64,000 nucleotides of DNA from Dehalococcoidia bacterium (GTDB taxonomy: Bacteria; Chloroflexota; Dehalococcoidia; Bin125). The DNA lies in NCBI GenBank assembly GCA_022826965.1, contig JAJDTU010000001.1, positions 1 to 64,000 of the forward strand. Direction: 5' to 3'. How positions within the stretch are numbered: the first letter of the stretch is position 1; every line of letters starts with the position of its first letter. A program made the translations under genes and the position numbers. Below, piece by piece: positions 60,949 to 64,000 of the stretch. Under the pieces are notes generated by a model. That model ran no database searches. It was not told the DNA's origin and worked only from the letters and a program-made list of their open reading frames with translations.

Positions 60949-62001
60949 GTGTCTGAGTGGGCCAGAGGCGATCGACCATCGGCGACCGAAGCGGCTCCTG
61001 CGCCAACGCGCGAAGCAGCTGTCGAACCTGAAGGGTTGCCGACTCCGGTTGTGCCCGATGACTCGCCCATGGCCGCGCTGCGCGCCGAGATCGGGCGCGT
61101 CATCGTCGGTCAAGAGGGACTGGTCACGCGGCTGCTAGTTGCCTTGCTGTGCGACGGGCATTGTCTCGTCGAGGGAGTGCCCGGACTGGCCAAGTCGCTC
61201 ACCGTGTCCACTCTGGCCGGCTGTCTCGACGCCGAGTACACGCGCCTACAGTTCACACCCGACCTGCTGCCGGCCGACCTGACCGGTTCGGAGATTTACC
61301 ACGCGGCCGAATCGAAGTTCGTCGTGCGCAGGGGTCCGATATTCACCAACGTCCTGCTCGCCGACGAGATCAACCGCGCGCCGGCCAAGGTGCAATCGGC
61401 GCTGCTCGAGGCGATGCAGGAACGCCAGGTCTCAATCGGCGGCCAGACCTTCCCGCTTCCGTCGCCGTTCCTCGTCCTGGCCACGCAGAATCCGATCGAG
61501 CAGGAAGGTACGTATCCGCTGCCCGAAGCGCAGCTCGACCGCTTCCTGCTCAACGTCAGGGTCGACTATCCCGGCGAGCTGGACGAGCGCGAAGTACTGG
61601 ATCGAACCCTGTTGGGCGACATGGGCTCGGTTGACCCCGTGCTGCGGGTCGACGACGTACTGGCGGCTCGTGCGCGCGTTGCCGATGTGCGGATGGAGCC
61701 GGGGCTGCGTGACTACGTTGTCCAACTCGTGCGCGCGACGCGGACGCCGGGTCGGCTGGTGCGTGAGCTGTCGGCCTACGTTGAGTTTGGCGCGTCGCCC
61801 CGGGCAACGACCGCGCTGGCGATGAGCGCGCGCGCCCTGGCCTGGCTGATGGGTCGCGACTACGCCACGCCCGACGACGTCAAGGCAATGGCGCTCGATG
61901 CGCTGCGCCATCGGATCGTGCTGACCTATGAGGCCGAGGCGGACGAAGTCAGCGCCGACGACGTGATTGCGCAACTGCTCACGTCGCTGCCTATCCCCTG
62001 A
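60949..62001 (+). CDS. MoxR-family AAA+ ATPase
   Basis: 350 residues from a GTG at 60949. The Walker A motif is GVPGLAKS and Walker B is LLADEINRAP, with TQNPIEQEGTYPLPEAQLDRF as sensor 1 and arginine-finger region (split: TQNPIEQEGTY, PLPEAQLDRF). MoxR ATPases act as chaperones that insert or switch metal cofactors and VWA-domain partners. DUF58 follows 22 bp downstream, the usual pairing. Confidence 0.93.
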   Translation: MSEWARGDRPSATEAAPAPTREAAVEPEGLPTPVVPDDSPMAALRAEIGRVIVGQEGLVTRLLVALLCDGHCLVEGVPGLAKSLTVSTLAGCLDAEYTRLQFTPDLLPADLTGSEIYHAAESKFVVRRGPIFTNVLLADEINRAPAKVQSALLEAMQERQVSIGGQTFPLPSPFLVLATQNPIEQEGTYPLPEAQLDRFLLNVRVDYPGELDEREVLDRTLLGDMGSVDPVLRVDDVLAARARVADVRMEPGLRDYVVQLVRATRTPGRLVRELSAYVEFGASPRATTALAMSARALAWLMGRDYATPDDVKAMALDALRHRIVLTYEAEADEVSADDVIAQLLTSLPIP

Positions 62002-62023
62002 GACCGGCAGGGGAGGTCCGACG

Positions 62024-62986
62024 ATGCCTCGAACCAGGTCGCGTCTGCAGCGCTTCCGCGATTGGGCCGTTCCGCCCGTGCCGGATGCAGAGAACTCCGC
62101 GCCGACGCTCGAGGACGTGCGTCGGCAGGTTCGGCACATCGAAATCCGTGCCCGACGCGCCCTGCGCGACGTCATGGCCGGCGAGTACCGCACCGCGTTT
62201 CGCGGCCGCGGACTCGAGTTTGCTGAGCTCCAGCCTTACAACGCGGGCGACGATGTCCGCTCGATCGACTGGAAGGCAACCGCCCGCCTGCGCTCGCCCG
62301 TCGTACGGCGCTATGTGGAGGAGCGCGAGCAGACGATTCTGATTCTCGTCGATGTCTCCGGCTCGATGGGCTACGCCGCCTCGGGTCCGTCGGTGCGCGA
62401 TCGTGCGGTCGAGATTGCCGGCGTGCTGGGCTTGGCCGCCGCCTCGGCCAACGACCTCGTCGGCGTTGCCGCATTCGCCACCGATGTGCTGCTCGCCGTG
62501 CCGCCGGCCAAGGGATCGACCCACGTCCTCCGGATCCTGCGCGACCTGCTGACGCTCGAAGCCGCCGGCCGTACCGAGCTTGGCCGCGCGTTGCGTTACG
62601 CGGGTCGCGTGATGCGCAAGCGCGGAGTCGTGATCGTCGTGTCCGACTTCGTCATGACTCACCCGGATCACGTCTGGGAACCGGCGTTGGCCCAGCTCTC
62701 GCGGCGGCACGATGTCGTGGCCGTCTGCCTGCGCGACGCCCGCGAGACGTCGATCGTGACCTCTACGCAATCCGCGATCGTGCAATGGGGCGGTTCCGAA
62801 CGCGGCGACGTACTGCTCGCGGACGAGCGCATCTCCAGGATTCAGCAAGACGAACTTGATGCGGAACGACAGCAGATGCTGACCCGTCTACGCCAGTGCG
62901 GCTGCGACGCGGTGATGATCACGACCGACGACGACTGGGCGCCAACCCTGGTGGGGCTGTTCCGGCAGCGTCGGAGACGGCAATGA
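62024..62986 (+). CDS. DUF58 protein with VWA-like domain
   Basis: 320 residues. The DUF58 core is FRGRGLEFAELQPYNAGDDV then SIDWKATARLRSPVVRRYVE. A MIDAS-type VWA motif, ILVDVSGSMGYA, follows. DUF58 proteins are the usual partner of MoxR ATPases. GGGGAGG lies 7 bp before the ATG at 62024. Overlaps the next gene by ATGA. Confidence 0.92.
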   Translation: MPRTRSRLQRFRDWAVPPVPDAENSAPTLEDVRRQVRHIEIRARRALRDVMAGEYRTAFRGRGLEFAELQPYNAGDDVRSIDWKATARLRSPVVRRYVEEREQTILILVDVSGSMGYAASGPSVRDRAVEIAGVLGLAAASANDLVGVAAFATDVLLAVPPAKGSTHVLRILRDLLTLEAAGRTELGRALRYAGRVMRKRGVVIVVSDFVMTHPDHVWEPALAQLSRRHDVVAVCLRDARETSIVTSTQSAIVQWGGSERGDVLLADERISRIQQDELDAERQQMLTRLRQCGCDAVMITTDDDWAPTLVGLFRQRRRRQ

Positions 62987-63879
62987 TCCGCGCGCCACTT
63001 GCGCTGGTGCTGGCGATTGCGGTCGGTGTCCTTGCCCTGAACACAGCACTCGCGGAAGAACCGACCGCGACGGTGCAGATCGTTCCGGACAGTGAATTGA
63101 CCGTCGGTGATCCGGTGGAAGTCCGGATCACATTGACGCACGAAGCCGGCGACCGCGTGCTGACTGAGGGCGCGGTGGTGCAGATGGGCGGCATGGAGCC
63201 GTCGGCGCCGCTGATCACAGAGATCAGCCCCACGGAGACGCTGATCGTGTTCCAGACCCGGTCGTTCGCGACGGGCACATTCGAGGTGGAGTTGCCGAGC
63301 ATTGCGCTGCAACTCGCCGATCAGTCGTTGACGGAGGTGTCGCTGCGACCGCTGAGCATCAGCGTGACTTCCGTGCTGACGGACGAATCCGAACCGCGCC
63401 CGCTCACCGGCCCCGACCTGCTGGAAGGTCAGGAGCGCACGTTCACGCCCTGGATCGTGGCGATCATCGGGATCGCGGCGGGGTTCATCCTGGCTCGCGT
63501 CATCCGTCAGCGGCGACGAGCGGCGGTGGCGGTCGGCCCGACCGCCGAGCCCGCAGCGCCGACGTCCGTCCGTCCCGCCCTCGAGATGGACGGCGCGCTC
63601 GAGGCGGCGGAGCAGTGCCGACAACTGGCGACCGCCGTCCGGGTGCGCCTGGCAGCCGAGTGGTCGCTGCCGGCTTCGGCGCTCACGTCGTCCGAGATAG
63701 GTCCGGCCCTGGCTGCAGCCGGAGCACCAGGCGTCGTTGCGCTGCGCACCACCCGGCTGCTTGAAGCCTGCGACCGTGTGCAGTTCGGGGGGGAACAGCC
63801 GACCCAGGAGCGGCTGCGCGGCTACCTGCAACTGGCCGAGGCGATCTGGTCCGATGGCAGCAACGGAGTTGGATCGTGA
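62983..63879 (+). CDS. BatD-like membrane protein
   Basis: 298 residues. An export signal (APLALVLAIAVGVLALN) precedes a beta-sandwich region (TVQIVPDSELTVGDPVEVRI) that resembles BatD/aerotolerance proteins. One transmembrane helix lies at about 151-167 (TPWIVAIIGIAAGFILA), then a cytoplasmic helical tail. Its place after MoxR-DUF58 and before a BatA-like gene fits the Bat operon. Weak overall similarity to named BatD proteins, so moderate confidence. Confidence 0.7.
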   Translation: MIRAPLALVLAIAVGVLALNTALAEEPTATVQIVPDSELTVGDPVEVRITLTHEAGDRVLTEGAVVQMGGMEPSAPLITEISPTETLIVFQTRSFATGTFEVELPSIALQLADQSLTEVSLRPLSISVTSVLTDESEPRPLTGPDLLEGQERTFTPWIVAIIGIAAGFILARVIRQRRRAAVAVGPTAEPAAPTSVRPALEMDGALEAAEQCRQLATAVRVRLAAEWSLPASALTSSEIGPALAAAGAPGVVALRTTRLLEACDRVQFGGEQPTQERLRGYLQLAEAIWSDGSNGVGS

Positions 63880-64000
63880 GGATCGACGACCCGGCCCTGT
63901 TCGCTCTGTTCGCAGCGATCATCCCCTATCTCTGGCTGCTTCGACGTGAAGCACGCCTGGCGCGTCCCCGATATCTGCTCCCACAACTGTTCGGCGCGCC
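63876..64000 (+). CDS. BatA-like protein, N-terminal part (cut by window edge)
   Basis: The frame starts at a GTG overlapping the BatD-like stop (GTGA) and stays open to the end (about 41 codons). MRIDDPALFALFAAIIPYLW has a membrane helix after a short acidic start, as in the N-terminal domain of BatA/aerotolerance regulators, and LLRREARLARPRYLLPQ follows. The family call rests on position and the short visible part. Confidence 0.55.
   Translation, partial: MRIDDPALFALFAAIIPYLWLLRREARLARPRYLLPQLFGA

Overview
The window is GC-rich bacterial chromosomal DNA. It is dense with housekeeping genes and contains no rRNA, tRNA, integrase or CRISPR array that I can recognise. The gene content suggests a free-living, respiring member of the Chloroflexota, possibly near Dehalococcoidia/SAR202. 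Points in favour are nuoABC, a CIRCE-controlled groESL operon, several LLM-class flavin oxidoreductases, a family III CoA-transferase, tandem PPOX-fold proteins, a BKACE enzyme and a PP2C-like/propeller fusion. The phylum is an inference from gene content and not a measured placement.

Layout. 0-2 kb: start of a Complex I operon (nuoA-nuoB-nuoC, minus strand, nuoC cut by the window edge). 2-9.4 kb: GNAT, CoA-transferase, SIS sugar isomerase, VanZ-like protein, valS and an unknown protein. 9.4-17.2 kb: secA and prs, separated by two divergent beta-propeller genes. Between the propellers lies a short relic that joins a secA 5' end to a prs 3' end. 17.2-18.4 kb: a gene-poor stretch full of palindromic repeats, with one small ORF. 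18.4-29 kb: groES-groEL, then rpoC-rpoB convergent to it. 29-37.5 kb: XRE regulator + DUF2851, tsaD, PP2C-like/propeller membrane protein, TPR protein, amidohydrolase. 37.5-47.6 kb: moaC-moaA-rdgB, class I aldolase, FBPase, then folC-fabF, thpR and a split transketolase. 47.6-52.4 kb: a chain of overlapping small genes ending in a BrnT-like toxin/antitoxin-like pair, plus DUF3500 and proA. 52.4-60.9 kb: an accessory metabolic block (MFS exporter, three tandem PPOX paralogues, BKACE, an unknown HTH protein, three LLM oxidoreductases). 60.9-64 kb: a MoxR-DUF58-BatD-like-BatA-like operon running off the right edge.

Many same-strand neighbours overlap by a few bases (ATGA, GTGA or TGATG), so translational coupling appears common. 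At least three families of GC-rich double-hairpin repeats are scattered between genes. Copies also lie inside open reading frames: one adds about 23 residues to valyl-tRNA synthetase and one forms the C-terminal part of a small ORF.

The most unusual locus is prs-propeller-relic-propeller-secA. The flanking prs and secA sequence is duplicated almost unchanged while the two propeller genes differ strongly. This pattern fits a polymorphic cassette exchanged through its conserved flanks.
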